Source: Bacteroidales bacterium (GTDB lineage: Bacteria; Bacteroidota; Bacteroidia; Bacteroidales; VadinHA17). From it: a stretch of 64,000 nt of DNA. The stretch spans positions 124,001-188,000 of the forward strand of contig JADKBK010000008.1 of the NCBI GenBank assembly GCA_016715075.1. Reading direction: 5' to 3'. Shown in pieces: positions 9,895-19,834 of the stretch. A model generated the notes under the pieces. The model was not told the DNA's origin. It searched no databases and saw only the letters and a program-made list of their open reading frames with translations. Numbering within the stretch: the stretch's first letter is position 1; every line of letters starts with the position of its first letter. A program made the position numbers and the translations under genes.

Positions 9895-11106
9895 ATGTCC
9901 GGAATAAAAGAAAAAATTCTGCATCAGTCTGCTGAACTCAGAGATGAAGTGATAAGACTCCGTCGCCATTTTCATAAATTTCCGGAATTATCCTATAAGG
10001 AAACTGATACTGCCGCCTTCATTTGCGAATGGCTTCAAAAAAACGGAATCCCTTTCAGAAAAGAAATAGCTGGAACAGGGATCATTGGGGCCATAAAAGG
10101 GACTGGTACAGGAGATAAAGTTATAGCCATAAGGGCAGAAATGGATGCCCTTCCAATAACGGAAAGGAATCAGGCCGATTATTCAAGCATACACACAGGG
10201 ATCATGCATGCATGTGGTCACGATGCACATATGGCAATGCTGATGGGAACAGCAACAGTGCTTAATAATAATCGCGATATGTTCGGGGGCACAGTGCTGC
10301 TAATCTTCCAGCCGGGAGAGGAAAAATCACCCGGTGGCGCTAAGCTGATGATTGAATCAGGAGAACTTAATGATCCGAAACCTGACATAATAATAGCACA
10401 ACATATACTTCCTGAACTTGAAACCGGCAAGACAGGCTATAAAGCCGGACGCTATATGGCTTCATGTGATGAAATTTATATTACAGTGGCCGGAAGAGGG
10501 GGACATGCTGCTTTGCCAGGGCTCACAACCGACCAGATATATATTGCATCTCACCTTGTTGTCAGACTGAAAGACCGGATGGCAGCACACCAGGCTGTGA
10601 ATAAGATCCCTACTGTCCTGGGGATCGGAAGGATTTCAGGTGAAGGTGCAACGAATATAATTCCTGAAAAGGTAGAAATTGCCGGGACCTTCAGGACATT
10701 TGACGAAAAATGGAGGAAAGAAGCGTTGGATCTGGTCAGACTTATTGCCGATGAAACAGCTGTTGAATTCGGAGTAAGAATAATTGTCAGAGTTGAGACA
10801 GGATATCCCGTCCTTGTAAATGACGATAAGCTTACATCCAGAGCCATGGAACTCAGCAAAGGTCTTTTGGGAAATGATAAAATTGAGACTTTTGATATCA
10901 GGATGAGCTCCGACGACTTTTCATTCTATTCTGCCCTTGCCCCGTCACTTTATTACAGAATTGGAATAAGGAAGAAAGATACTGAAATGAGGAAGCTTCA
11001 CACAGCGGATTTTGACCTTGATGAGGAAGGGTTAGTTACAGGTGTTGCAAATCTGACATGGCTAATCCATAACTTTTTAAGCGGTGATCAGAGAAATCAA
11101 TCCTGA
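9895..11106 (+). CDS. M20-family metal-dependent amidohydrolase
   Basis: The 403-residue protein matches the N-acyl-amino-acid/hippurate hydrolase branch of peptidase family M20. It shows RRHFHKFPELSYKE near the N-terminus, HACGHDAHMAMLMG as metal ligands, PGEEKSPGGAK with the catalytic Glu, and the dimerisation insert with GRGGHAALP. Likely reaction: hydrolysis of an N-acyl amino acid or a related amide in the cytoplasm; the substrate cannot be assigned. It starts 19 bases after the barrel gene, so co-transcription is likely. Confidence 0.9.
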   Translation: MSGIKEKILHQSAELRDEVIRLRRHFHKFPELSYKETDTAAFICEWLQKNGIPFRKEIAGTGIIGAIKGTGTGDKVIAIRAEMDALPITERNQADYSSIHTGIMHACGHDAHMAMLMGTATVLNNNRDMFGGTVLLIFQPGEEKSPGGAKLMIESGELNDPKPDIIIAQHILPELETGKTGYKAGRYMASCDEIYITVAGRGGHAALPGLTTDQIYIASHLVVRLKDRMAAHQAVNKIPTVLGIGRISGEGATNIIPEKVEIAGTFRTFDEKWRKEALDLVRLIADETAVEFGVRIIVRVETGYPVLVNDDKLTSRAMELSKGLLGNDKIETFDIRMSSDDFSFYSALAPSLYYRIGIRKKDTEMRKLHTADFDLDEEGLVTGVANLTWLIHNFLSGDQRNQS

Positions 11107-11149
11107 AATTCTCTGCTGAATATTATCAGATATATTTGTCATGTTTTTC

Positions 11150-11177
11150 TTGCAATTCAAAATTTTGAGTAATTTTG
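11150..11177 (+). promoter_or_regulatory. Bacteroidota promoter for the ferredoxin gene
   Basis: TTG at 11150-11152 and TAATTTTG at 11170-11177 are separated by 17 bases, a good fit to TTG-N17-23-TAnnTTTG. The ferredoxin ATG is about 38 bases downstream. Confidence 0.6.
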
Positions 11178-11215
11178 TCCTTTAATTGTAATTAACCAAT
11201 CAAAAAATAATCGAA

Positions 11216-11383
11216 ATGGCTTACAAAATTAATGATGATTGCACTGCTTGCGGAACATGCATTGACGAGTGCCCGGTTGAAGCGATATCTGAAGGCGATA
11301 TTTATAAAATCGATCCTGATGTATGCACCGACTGTGGTGCCTGTGCAGATGTTTGCCCTGTAGAGGCTATTCATCCTGAATAG
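11216..11383 (+). CDS. Small 2[4Fe-4S] ferredoxin
   Basis: A 55-residue protein with two CxxCxxCxxxCP clusters: Cys9/12/15/19 and Cys37/40/43/47. It has the usual pseudo-twofold arrangement (CTACGTCIDECPVEAI and CTDCGACADVCPVEAI). This is a clostridial-type low-potential electron carrier in the cytoplasm, expected in an anaerobe. It has its own promoter and is followed directly by a strong hairpin, so it is probably a single-gene transcript. The partner oxidoreductase is not nearby. Confidence 0.95.
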   Translation: MAYKINDDCTACGTCIDECPVEAISEGDIYKIDPDVCTDCGACADVCPVEAIHPE

Positions 11384-11392
11384 GATTGCAAT

Positions 11393-12460
11393 TTAAAAAT
11401 AAAATGTAGGGACACAGGTTTTTGTGTCCCTACATTTATTTTGGGGATCATACTTTGCTTTTTCCAGAATTGATTGGATATCCGTATTAATCATTAAATC
11501 ATTAAGAGAAATATCAGGGTTTTTCATCATGTACGATTCAACAATCCTGAATCCGATCCAGATGGCAGCCCTTCCGGGTGATTCATTTGTAAAAAAGCTT
11601 GTAAAAGGGGCCTCCCCTGTAAGCTTGCGGATTGTGAACTTATCAGTATTAAACAGTAAGTCATTCTCGATCAGATACTGCCACATCTGACTTTCATTGT
11701 TCCTGCAGAACTTCTGCTGGTCTGCAGTAAAACCAAATAATAACTCGCCGGAGGTCTCAGGCAACATGCATTTACTGAAATATTTCAGCTTTCCTTCATG
11801 TATCATCTCTGAAAGTACATTGTCAGCAGGGTATCTGAGAGCTGAAAAATCCCACTCCGAAACAGCCCATCCATACATGCAATCAGGAACAATAATCTCC
11901 GGAGTCATCCTGTCAGCCACATATTTATAAATTTCCAGCCGCTTGTAGTATTCGCAATCAGCGCCCAGATAACGGTCAAGTCCTATTCCAAGAACTGAAT
12001 CACCCGTAATAATGCTGTTATTAAAACCGGCTATGCAGGTATAAACAGCCGGCACTTTCCGTTGCGGAAAATAGTAGATATAATGACGGAAAGCCTCCTT
12101 CAGATCCCTTTCAATGGCCGATACATCAGGATAAACCTTCATCACAGATGAATATACCTCATTATTGAGCTTGTCTGTACAAAATCTGACAAGGAAATCA
12201 CCAAAGGAGGAATCATTAATATCTCCTGTATTTATAACATAACTGAAGAGCTGCAGAAAATCGCTATACCGGCTTTTCAGAACCGGTACAGCCGCCGGAA
12301 TATCATTTGGATTCAGAGAGAAAAGATCTTTTTCAAGTCTTTTTATCTCAATATTAACCTTAATTGAAGATGTATTGACCTTATAATGATCCCTTTTACA
12401 GGAAAACACCATTGCGGTGAACACTATTATAAAGACAGTAACTGCAGACCGGGAAATCAT
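11393..12460 (-). CDS. gldB: GldB-like gliding-motility lipoprotein
   Basis: The 355-residue lipoprotein (lipobox VFSC21) resembles GldB of Bacteroidota. It shows the early IKRLEKDLFSLN region, the central YTCIAGFNNSIITGDSVLGIGLDRYLG block, and WIGFRIVESYMMKNPDISLNDLM near the end. GldB is needed for gliding in Flavobacterium, but homologues also occur in non-gliding species. nadE is divergent from it, a neighbourhood I recall for gldB in Flavobacteriia. The last ~14 residues (NKCRDTKTCVPTFYF) are encoded by a palindrome, so the true C-terminus may be extended by repeat sequence. Confidence 0.8.
   Translation of the reverse strand: MISRSAVTVFIIVFTAMVFSCKRDHYKVNTSSIKVNIEIKRLEKDLFSLNPNDIPAAVPVLKSRYSDFLQLFSYVINTGDINDSSFGDFLVRFCTDKLNNEVYSSVMKVYPDVSAIERDLKEAFRHYIYYFPQRKVPAVYTCIAGFNNSIITGDSVLGIGLDRYLGADCEYYKRLEIYKYVADRMTPEIIVPDCMYGWAVSEWDFSALRYPADNVLSEMIHEGKLKYFSKCMLPETSGELLFGFTADQQKFCRNNESQMWQYLIENDLLFNTDKFTIRKLTGEAPFTSFFTNESPGRAAIWIGFRIVESYMMKNPDISLNDLMINTDIQSILEKAKYDPQNKCRDTKTCVPTFYF
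11402..11437. terminator. 15-bp perfect hairpin between convergent genes, overlapping the gldB end
   Basis: AAATGTAGGGACACA (11402-11416) and its exact complement (11423-11437) flank a 6-base loop. It lies 18 bases after the ferredoxin stop, inside the last codons of the convergent lipoprotein gene. It probably terminates transcription from both sides, although the T tracts are short. Its sequence resembles other palindromes in the window. Confidence 0.6.
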
Positions 12461-12481
12461 AATTTAATATTTTTCAGCTGT

Positions 12482-12513
12482 CAAAAATAATCACTTTTTC
12501 TCATTAAAGGCAA
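12482..12513 (-). promoter_or_regulatory. Promoter of the gldB-like gene
   Basis: On the minus strand TTG (12511-12513) and TATTTTTG (12482-12489) are separated by 21 bases, fitting the Bacteroidota consensus. The ATG at 12460 is 22 bases downstream. Confidence 0.55.
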
Positions 12514-12623
12514 AATCATAAGATGATGGGGCAAATTCTCTTAAACACTATTAAAACCTAATAAAACCTAATATTTATTATTAATTTCTATTTTTACAAT
12601 GAATTGACATTAGTGAATACAAT

Positions 12624-14275
12624 ATGAGAATCACCGTTGCACAGCTGAATTATCATATAGGAAATTTTTCCAGGAATAAAGAATTGATATGCAATGCAAT
12701 AGCAAAAGCAAGGGAGGAAAATTCCGACCTTATTGTATTTTCAGAACTATGCATTTCAGGCTACCCGCCCTTGATCTTCTCGACAGGCTTGATTTTATTG
12801 AGAAGTGCAATCGGGCGGTAATGGAAATAGCTGAAAAATGTGTCGGAATAACTGCAATAGTAGGCTCTCCCACACTCAATAACCAGCCCGAGGGCAAGAA
12901 GCTTTTTAATTCAGCCCTGGTACTATCGGAAGGAAGGATCATCTTTACGGCAAATAAGTCTCTGCTGCCAACCTATGATATTTTTGATGAATACCGGTAC
13001 TTTGAACCGGAGAACACATTCTCTGTGTTTCATTTTATGGGAAAGAGAATTGCTCTGACTGTATGTGAAGATCTGTGGGATGAACAGCCTTTCGACAATG
13101 AATTCGAGAAGACCAGGCTTTACACTCTCTCGCCTATGGAGGAGCTTGCAAGGCAGGATCCTGACCTCATAATAAATATTTCAGCATCACCATTTTCATA
13201 TACAAAAACTGAGGCAAAAGCAGATATCTTCAGATCTAAAGCTCTGAAATACAAGATACCTGTGATAACAGTCAACCAGACAGGAGCGAATACCGAACTT
13301 ATCTTTGATGGCGCTTCGCTAATTGTGAATCAGCATGGTGAAATATGTTACCAGCTTCCGTTTTTTGAAGAGGATATCCAGACATTCTCCCTTGAGGACA
13401 TCATTTCCGGCAATTTGATGAAGGAATCTGCCAGACCGGGGGCAATTCCGCTGATCCATAAGGCCCTTGTCACGGGTGTGCGCGATTATTTTTCAAAAAC
13501 CGGGCTTAAAAGTGCAATAATAGGACTCTCCGGTGGTATAGATTCAGCCATCTGTCTCTGCCTGGCTGCAGAAGCTCTTGGAAATGAAAATGTGAGAGCG
13601 CTTCTCATGCCTTCAAGATATTCATCGGGTCATTCCGTTACAGATGCTGTCGATCTTGCCAATAACCTTAAAGTACATTTTGATTTAATAAGCATTGAAA
13701 AACCTTTCAGTGCTTTCGAGGAAGAACTGGCAACACTTTTCAAAGGCAGGGAGAGGGATGTAACTGAAGAAAATATCCAGGCACGGGTAAGAGCAACGCT
13801 CCTGATGGCTGTCTCAAATAAATTTGGCTGCATTTTGCTTAACACATCAAACAAGAGCGAAGCAGCGGTTGGATATGGAACGTTATACGGAGATATGGCA
13901 GGAGGCTTATCCGTTATCGGAGATGTCTATAAGACCGACATTTACAGGCTTGCAGAATATATAAATCATCAAAAAGAAATTATACCAGCCAATATCATAA
14001 AAAAAGAGCCATCTGCAGAACTGAGACCCGACCAGCTTGATTCGGATTCGCTTCCAGAATACAGCATTCTCGACTCAATCCTGTACCAGTACATTGAATT
14101 GCAGAAACCGGCTGATAGAATAATAAGAGAAGGTTCAGACAGGGATACTGTTAACAGAGTTATCAGAATGATCAATTTCAATGAATACAAGCGATACCAG
14201 GCTCCTCCTGTTTTAAGAATCTCTTCAAAGGCATTTGGTGCCGGAAGAAGAATGCCTCTCGTGGCCAGGTATTGA
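12624..14275 (+). CDS. nadE: Glutamine-dependent NAD+ synthetase, frameshifted
   Basis: This makes NAD+ from nicotinic acid adenine dinucleotide, ATP and glutamine. The N-terminal nitrilase-type glutaminase begins in one frame (12624-12821, MRITVAQLNYHIGNFS...FSELCISGYPP) and continues in another (LDLLDRLDFIEKCNRAV) until 14275. The switch is explained by one C missing from the CCC run at 12768-12770. Glutaminase residues are Glu in FSELC, Lys in ANKSLLPTYD and Cys in TVCEDLWD. The synthetase domain has the PP-loop GLSGGIDSAICLCLAA and NTSNKSEAAVGYGTLYGD. Joined length is about 550 residues, normal for the two-domain enzyme. The ORF that starts at 12689 has a false N-terminus. Confidence 0.93.
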
Positions 14276-14336
14276 TTCCTTCTTTCCAGGCTGCTTCTTA
14301 TCTATCCCGTTTTGTACAAATCATAAAATCCAATAA

Positions 14337-14357
14337 AGTCAGATCTTACATCTGACT
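14337..14357. repeat. Inverted repeat downstream of nadE
   Basis: AGTCAGAT (14337-14344) and ATCTGACT (14350-14357) flank CTTAC. It lies between nadE and the Crp/Fnr gene and could be a weak terminator or an operator; no T tract follows. Confidence 0.35.
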
Positions 14358-14442
14358 GTAATTGAATATGTTAAAAAATGTAAAATTTTTAAACGGAAAA
14401 ATCCTTTTATTAACTTTACATGTTTTTTAACATCATTTTCCT

Positions 14443-15144
14443 ATGCCATATATAAATCCCTATATTGAAATGTGCCTTGAAAGCCCTTCTTCTCTTTTTA
14501 AAGGATTAAACCAGAAAGATAAGGAGGTAATAGATCAGCATCATACAATCAACAGGATAAAAAAGGGAGGCTATCTCTTCAGGGAAGGAGAAAAAGTAAG
14601 AGGATTGGTTTGCCTCATTTCTGGGAAGGCAAAGGTATGCAGGACCGGAGTGGCAGGCCGCGAACACATTATGAGATTGCTTAAAGAATACGATATGGCA
14701 GGATTTCAGTCGGTTTTTACTGAGAGTCCGTGGCCCTATTCAGCTATCGCCCTTGAAGATTCAGTAATCTGTACAATTGAAAAACAATGCTTTCTAAGGA
14801 TCCTCAGGAGTAATCCCGACTTATCACTTAAGATAAACAGGATACTTTCAGAAGAGCTTGGCTTATCTTACGAAAAGATGGTATCTCTTACACAGAAACA
14901 TGTCAGGGGACGGCTTGTCGAATCTCTCCTGATGCTGGGTAGTATATATGGTTATGAGAATGATGGAAAAACAATAAATGCCTCTCTGTCAAGAAATGAT
15001 ATTGCACATCTATCAAACATGACCACCTCGAATGCTATACGAACTCTTTCAAACCTTGCATCAGAAGGACTGATAAGAATCAAGGGAAGAAAGATAAGTA
15101 TCCTGAATATTGAAAATCTTGAGAGGATAAGTGAACAGGCCTGA
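14443..15144 (+). CDS. Crp/Fnr-family transcriptional regulator
   Basis: The 233-residue protein has a cyclic-nucleotide-binding fold (about 20-135, FREGEKVRGLVCLISGKAKV) and a C-terminal HTH_Crp domain (about 150-225) with LSRNDIAHLSNMTTSNAIRTLSNLASEGLI. The region before the effector domain contains only Cys11, so there is no FNR-type iron-sulfur cysteine cluster. The classical cAMP-binding phosphate cassette is not evident, so the ligand is unknown. It appears monocistronic. Such regulators in anaerobic Bacteroidota often respond to redox or carbon status, but that is inference. Confidence 0.88.
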   Translation: MPYINPYIEMCLESPSSLFKGLNQKDKEVIDQHHTINRIKKGGYLFREGEKVRGLVCLISGKAKVCRTGVAGREHIMRLLKEYDMAGFQSVFTESPWPYSAIALEDSVICTIEKQCFLRILRSNPDLSLKINRILSEELGLSYEKMVSLTQKHVRGRLVESLLMLGSIYGYENDGKTINASLSRNDIAHLSNMTTSNAIRTLSNLASEGLIRIKGRKISILNIENLERISEQA

Positions 15145-15197
15145 AAGAGAAAACTCTATATAGCAAAGAAGAAGATTATAAATCCATAGTATAGATC

Positions 15198-17659
15198 TTA
15201 TTCCCTGAAAAAGACCCTTTTAACCCTCATTGGAACGGAGGTGAGAATCTCATAAGGTATTGTACCGCATTTAGCTGCAATTTCATCTATTGAAATATTA
15301 TCGCCAAAGATCTCAGCTTCATCACCGGCCTCAGCTTTCAGTCCGGAAACATCGGCCATGCACATATCCATACAGACATTTCCGACTATAGGTGCCCTTT
15401 TTTCCTTTATGAAAAAGCATCCTTTCCTGTTTCCCAGCCTTCTGCTCAGGCCGTCGGCATATCCCACTGGCAGAATTGCGATAGTCCTGTCGGTATCCGA
15501 CACATCGACACAGCCATATCCCACTGGTTCACCTGCCTTTACCTGCTTTACCTGGGAGATCCTTGTTCTGAACCGTCCTGCAGGCTTTAGTGAGAGACCC
15601 TCCAGATGACCGACACCATAAATTCCTATGCCCGGACGAACCATTTCAAATTGAAACTGCGGCATGCGTGCTATTCCTGAGAGTTTAGAATATGACGAAG
15701 GAAGGTATACCCAGTGGCTTTCTGAATTAGTCCGGAAGCTTTAAGAAAAACGTCAACCTGCTTTCTGCTGAAGTTATCCAGATCAGGATTCTCACTGCCA
15801 GCTAGATGTGAGAATACTGAAATGATCTTTATGCACTCTTCCGATCTGATCATTTCTGCAAGCTGCCCGACCTCTTCAGGCATGAAACCCAGACGGTGCA
15901 TTCCTGTATCAATCTTAATATGCACAGGATAGTTAATTAAGCCGTGTCTGGATGCTGTTTCAGTAAAATTATTGAAAGATGCAAAGCTGAAAATTTCCGG
16001 TTCGAGATTATACTTTATCATCAGCTCCGGGGCTGAAGGATCGGGATTCATTACCATTACGGGAAGAGTCACTCCTGCATTCCTCAGCTCAACACCTTCA
16101 TCAGCGTATGCAACGGCAAGGTAGCTGACCCTGTGGTATTCAAGCAATGATGCGATCTCTGCCGGCCCTGCTCCATAGGCAAAGGCCTTAACCATAACCA
16201 TCATTCTGGTGCCTGGATTAAGATATCTCCGGAATTCATTCAGATTATGAGAGATGGCATCAAGGTTAATTTCAAGTACAGTCTGGTGGATCTGTTGCTC
16301 CAGCTTCTTACCGATCCTTTCAAACTCATAAATCCTTGCTCCTTTAAGAAGAATTATTTCATTTCTGAACTCCTGGGAATTATAACCCTTTAGAAATTCT
16401 TCCGTTGAATCATAAAACTTTGCATTCGTTCCGAATAATTCCCTATTCCTTGAAAGAGCCTTCCCTATGCCGATAAACTTCTCAATGCCTGTCTTTTTCA
16501 GCAATGCTGCCACTCCTCCGTAGAGTTCTTTTTCATCTCTCCCGCTTTGGACAAAATCAGACAGGATCAGCGCTGGGTTCCTTCCTGTCTGCGACCTGAG
16601 ATATTCAAGAGCCATTCCCAGTGATCCGGGATCTGAGTTATAATAATCCTCTATCAGCTGGCAATTGTTTATTCCGCTCTTCATCTCCATTCTCATTGCC
16701 ACAGAGACCAGTCCTTTAAGTCCATTGGAGATAATTTCATTTCCTATTCCAAGTGCAAGACATACGCAGGCTGCCGTGATACCGTTTTCAACAGATGCCC
16801 TGTCACTGAAGGGTATATCATAATCTCCGCTTATCCCTTTATAAAGCAAGCATATTCCGGTATTTCCACCCGGCAGAGGTTTTCTGGTTACAAAAATCTT
16901 TGCAGCTCTATCTTTTAATGACCAGTCAACCAGTTCTTTGGTTCTCAGAACATCGTCATTAATAATAATATTATGAATGAGCTCCTGATCCCTGCAATAA
17001 ATTATAGTCTTTGAATCTTTAAAAAGCTTCAGTTTTTCTGTCGCTTTTGTGTTGTCATCCGGGAAATTCTCCCTGTGAGCATCTCCGATATTTGTTATTA
17101 CGCCGATGTCCGGATCAATAACATTTCGCAGATTTTCCATTTCGCCCTGATGAGATATGCCCGCCTCAAATATCCCATACCTGTATTTATCCTCAAGCTT
17201 CCATACTGAAAGAGGTACACCTATCTGGGAATTATAGCTTTTAGGACTTCTCACAACCGGTGCTGTATGACCAATTATCTCAGCCAGCCACTCCTTGACA
17301 ATTGTTTTTCCTGCGCTGCCTGTGATAGCAATTACTGTTGATTTGAAAGCTTTTCGTTTATATGCAGCAAGAAGTTGCAAAGCATTGATTGTATTTGCTG
17401 TTATTATGAAGGATGCTTCGGAAAAGTCAGATGGTTTCTCTGGTTCTTCTTCCGTTACAAATACCCGGATACCTTTATGGTACAGTGACTCAATGAATTG
17501 ATGTCCGTCGTGATTTATTCCCCTGATGGCAAAAAACAGGAGGCCTTCCGTAAAGCTCAGCTGACGGCTGTCTGTAACAATTTCTGACGCTGGCAGATCA
17601 TCCCGACCTATAAGCCTGCCGTTGACAATTCTTGCAATATCTCCTGAATTCAGTTTCAC
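15198..17659 (-). CDS. Bifunctional MurF ligase / alanine racemase, frameshifted
   Basis: A natural fusion in Bacteroidota joins UDP-MurNAc-tripeptide:D-Ala-D-Ala ligase to the alanine racemase that supplies its D-Ala. Segment 15671-17659 (662 residues) has the Mur P-loop AITGSAGKTIVKEWL near residue 113, then the racemase PLP lysine in MVMVKAFAYGAGPAEIA at about 490. Segment 15198-15665 completes the racemase with MVRPGIGIYGV and VGYGCVDVSDTDRT. One base is missing near 15678-15684; the joined text would read HILNSSGIARMPQFQFEM. Total length of ~820 residues is standard for the fusion. tdk ends 3 bases upstream, so the two share an operon. Confidence 0.92.
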
Positions 17660-17662
17660 CCC

Positions 17663-18244
17663 TTATCTGTTTAATGCTTTGTTATAACAATCTCTGCACA
17701 GCGGCTCGTAGTTATTCTTTTCACCGAGAAGGACCACCTGTGCCTCATCCGATTTTCTGTAGGAGTAGTTGGCGAGGTTGCCGCACCTCAAGCATATTGC
17801 ATGAACCTTGGTAATATATTCAGCAACAGACAAAAGAGCAGGTATCGGGCCAAAAGGATTTCCCATGAAATCCATATCCAGACCAGCTACCAGCACCCTG
17901 ACACCATTATCAGCCAGCTGGTTGCAGACATCAACCAGTGACCTGTCAAAAAACTGTGCCTCATCGATACCCACAACGTCGACATTTCCGGCCAATAGCA
18001 GAATTTCCGAAGGAGAATCTACAGGAGTGGAAAGGATAGATTTATCATCATGAGAAACGATCCTGGTCGCTGAATAGCGCTTATCAAGCGAGGGCTTGAA
18101 GATCTCCGTCTTTAACCCGGCAAACTGTGCTCGTCTGAGCCTTCTTATAAGTTCTTCTGTCTTTCCTGAGAACATGGAACCTGTTATGACCTCAATTGAT
18201 CCACTGCGGCCTGCTGACCTTATCGAATTCTCAGGGAAGTCCAT
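17663..18244 (-). CDS. tdk: Thymidine kinase
   Basis: The 193-residue type II thymidine kinase phosphorylates thymidine with ATP in the salvage pathway. It shows the P-loop GSMFSGKTEELIRRLRRAQ, a Walker B-like DEAQFF, a loop VLVAGLDMDFMGNPF, and the zinc-binding cysteines CLRCGN and CRDC near the C-terminus. Length is normal for the family. It is the first gene of an operon with murF-alr and is divergent from the 18363 gene. Confidence 0.96.
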   Translation of the reverse strand: MDFPENSIRSAGRSGSIEVITGSMFSGKTEELIRRLRRAQFAGLKTEIFKPSLDKRYSATRIVSHDDKSILSTPVDSPSEILLLAGNVDVVGIDEAQFFDRSLVDVCNQLADNGVRVLVAGLDMDFMGNPFGPIPALLSVAEYITKVHAICLRCGNLANYSYRKSDEAQVVLLGEKNNYEPLCRDCYNKALNR

Positions 18245-18313
18245 CTGCTGTCAAAGTCGGTTAAAGCGTCATAAATAGTACTTTCATTCCGCAATGACTT
18301 GTGGAATAATAGT

Positions 18314-18321
18314 TACTTTTG
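18314..18321 (+). promoter_or_regulatory. -7 element for the 18363-rsmI operon
   Basis: TACTTTTG matches TAnnTTTG and is 42 bases before the ATG at 18363. A TTG occurs only 12 bases upstream of it, too close for a -33 box. Confidence 0.45.
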
Positions 18322-18362
18322 CAAAATAAGAAAAATGGTTTGTTAAATTAACATCAAAAGGT

Positions 18363-19127
18363 ATGGATTTCAATGCGACCATTGATTTAATAATAAAAGA
18401 TCTCAGAGAGGCAAGTGATATAATTGATGATCTGAAAAAATATCCAGGGGTACCTGTCTTGCAGGTGGAAATGGCCAAGTTAAAATGCCGTAGTGCCGGC
18501 GAGGTTATTGCAATGCTCAAGACACTCACGGAGAACGCCACTGTTGTTGAAAAGGAACCTGTTCAGCCGAAGAAAGTTCATAAAGAACCTGTAAAGACTG
18601 AGGAAAAAGCTCTTTCCGTCCAGGAAGTTATTGTACAGGCTCCAATAGAAGAGAGTGCAGAGACTGATGATTTTGAAATTGAGCCAATACCGGATGAAAC
18701 TGATAACGAGGTTACTGCATCTAAAACTGAGCTCTCTCCTGTTGTCAATGAGATTGCCTCAAAAAAGCCGCATACAAAAGAGCATGAATCACCGATTCTT
18801 GCCGACAGGTTTAACAGTTTATCGAGTACATTCCATGACCAGATGGGAATAAAGAAAAATGAAGATGATATTTCGGATGTTTTAAAATCACAACCCATTA
18901 ACTCACTCAGGGAAGCGATTGGTCTGAATGATAAATTCATTTTTATCTTCGAGATCTTCAATGGAAATCAGGCAGAATACAATCAGGCAATTTCACGACT
19001 TGAAAGCGCCGAAAGTCTCGAGGATGCAAAAGCGGTAATTATGAGTTACACAGGCGAGAATAGTGAAAGTGAAGCTGTTTTACAGCTGCTTGAACTGGTA
19101 AAACGCAAATTCCACTCTCATGAGTAA
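18363..19127 (+). CDS. Conserved Bacteroidota protein of unknown function, coupled to rsmI
   Basis: A 254-residue acidic protein without signal peptide or membrane helix. Residues 1-60 are helical, and 60-170 form a Glu/Lys/Pro-rich low-complexity linker. The C-terminal ~75 residues are the conserved part, beginning NSLREAIGLNDKFIFIFEIF and containing YNQAISRLESAESLEDAK. I have the impression that this tail recurs in many Bacteroidota genomes, without an assigned function. The stop overlaps the rsmI start by 8 bases, which implies translational coupling. A role linked to ribosome or DNA metabolism would be guesswork. Confidence 0.75.
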   Translation: MDFNATIDLIIKDLREASDIIDDLKKYPGVPVLQVEMAKLKCRSAGEVIAMLKTLTENATVVEKEPVQPKKVHKEPVKTEEKALSVQEVIVQAPIEESAETDDFEIEPIPDETDNEVTASKTELSPVVNEIASKKPHTKEHESPILADRFNSLSSTFHDQMGIKKNEDDISDVLKSQPINSLREAIGLNDKFIFIFEIFNGNQAEYNQAISRLESAESLEDAKAVIMSYTGENSESEAVLQLLELVKRKFHSHE

Positions 19128-19791
19128 ACTTTATCTGGTCCCTACTCCCATCGGAAATCTCAGGGATATTACCTTCAGGGCACTGGAGATCCTGGGGAGT
19201 GTTAATCTCATATTGGCTGAAGATACCCGGCAGGCAAAGAAGCTGCTTAACCATTATAACATCTCAACACCGCTTCAGTCCCATCATCTTTTCAATGAAC
19301 ATAAGAGCGTTGAATCGGTCTGCTCAAAAATCCTGTCCGGACAGACGATAGCGCTTGTTTCGGATGCCGGCACACCAGGAATATCCGATCCGGGTTTTTT
19401 GCTCGTCAGGACATGCCTGGAACATGAAATTCCTGTCGAGACACTTCCCGGACCGACGGCACTTATCCCTGCGCTGGTCAATTCGGGATTACCGTGTGAT
19501 CGCTTTTGCTTTGAGGGATTTCTTCCTCCAAAAAAGGGCAGAAACAAGAGACTGACTAGTCTTGCCAGCGAAACAAGAACAATGGTATTCTATGAATCAC
19601 CCTACCGCCTCGTAAAAACCCTCCAGGAATTTGCCCTTCATTTCGGCCCGGAAAGAGAAGCAAGCGTATCAAGGGAACTCACCAAGATTTTTGAGGAAAA
19701 CATAAGAGGAAGCCTGACCTTCCTTTCAGAATATTATACAGCTAAAACTCCAAAGGGAGAGATTGTAATTGTTGTTGCAGGATCAAAATAA
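19120..19791 (+). CDS. rsmI: 16S rRNA (cytidine-1402-2'-O)-methyltransferase
   Basis: The 223-residue SAM-dependent enzyme of the tetrapyrrole-methylase fold methylates the 2'-O of C1402 in 16S rRNA. It has the signature LYLVPTPIGNLRDIT at the start, LILAEDTRQAKKLLNHY, SDAGTPGISDPGFLLV, and PGPTALIPALVNSGLP. It is somewhat shorter than the E. coli form, lacking part of the C-terminal extension, as is usual in Bacteroidota. It overlaps the upstream gene by 8 bases. Confidence 0.95.
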   Translation: MSKLYLVPTPIGNLRDITFRALEILGSVNLILAEDTRQAKKLLNHYNISTPLQSHHLFNEHKSVESVCSKILSGQTIALVSDAGTPGISDPGFLLVRTCLEHEIPVETLPGPTALIPALVNSGLPCDRFCFEGFLPPKKGRNKRLTSLASETRTMVFYESPYRLVKTLQEFALHFGPEREASVSRELTKIFEENIRGSLTFLSEYYTAKTPKGEIVIVVAGSK

Positions 19792-19821
19792 CCGGATATT
19801 TCTACTTTCAATATTCCAAAA

Positions 19822-19828
19822 AAAGGAG
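19822..19828 (+). promoter_or_regulatory. Shine-Dalgarno-like site choosing the DUF5686 start
   Basis: AAAGGAG sits 6 bases before ATG 19835. Good Shine-Dalgarno sites are uncommon in this phylum, and this one favours 19835 over the in-frame ATG at 19769 inside rsmI. Confidence 0.5.
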
Positions 19829-19834
19829 CCTCAT

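Noticed and set aside
12689..12767. Separate start for NadE at 12689
   Set aside because: The first ~27 residues are an out-of-frame reading of the glutaminase start.
19769..19834. Longer start for the DUF5686 protein
   Set aside because: The extra 22 residues lie inside rsmI and precede the signal peptide; AAAGGAG favours 19835.
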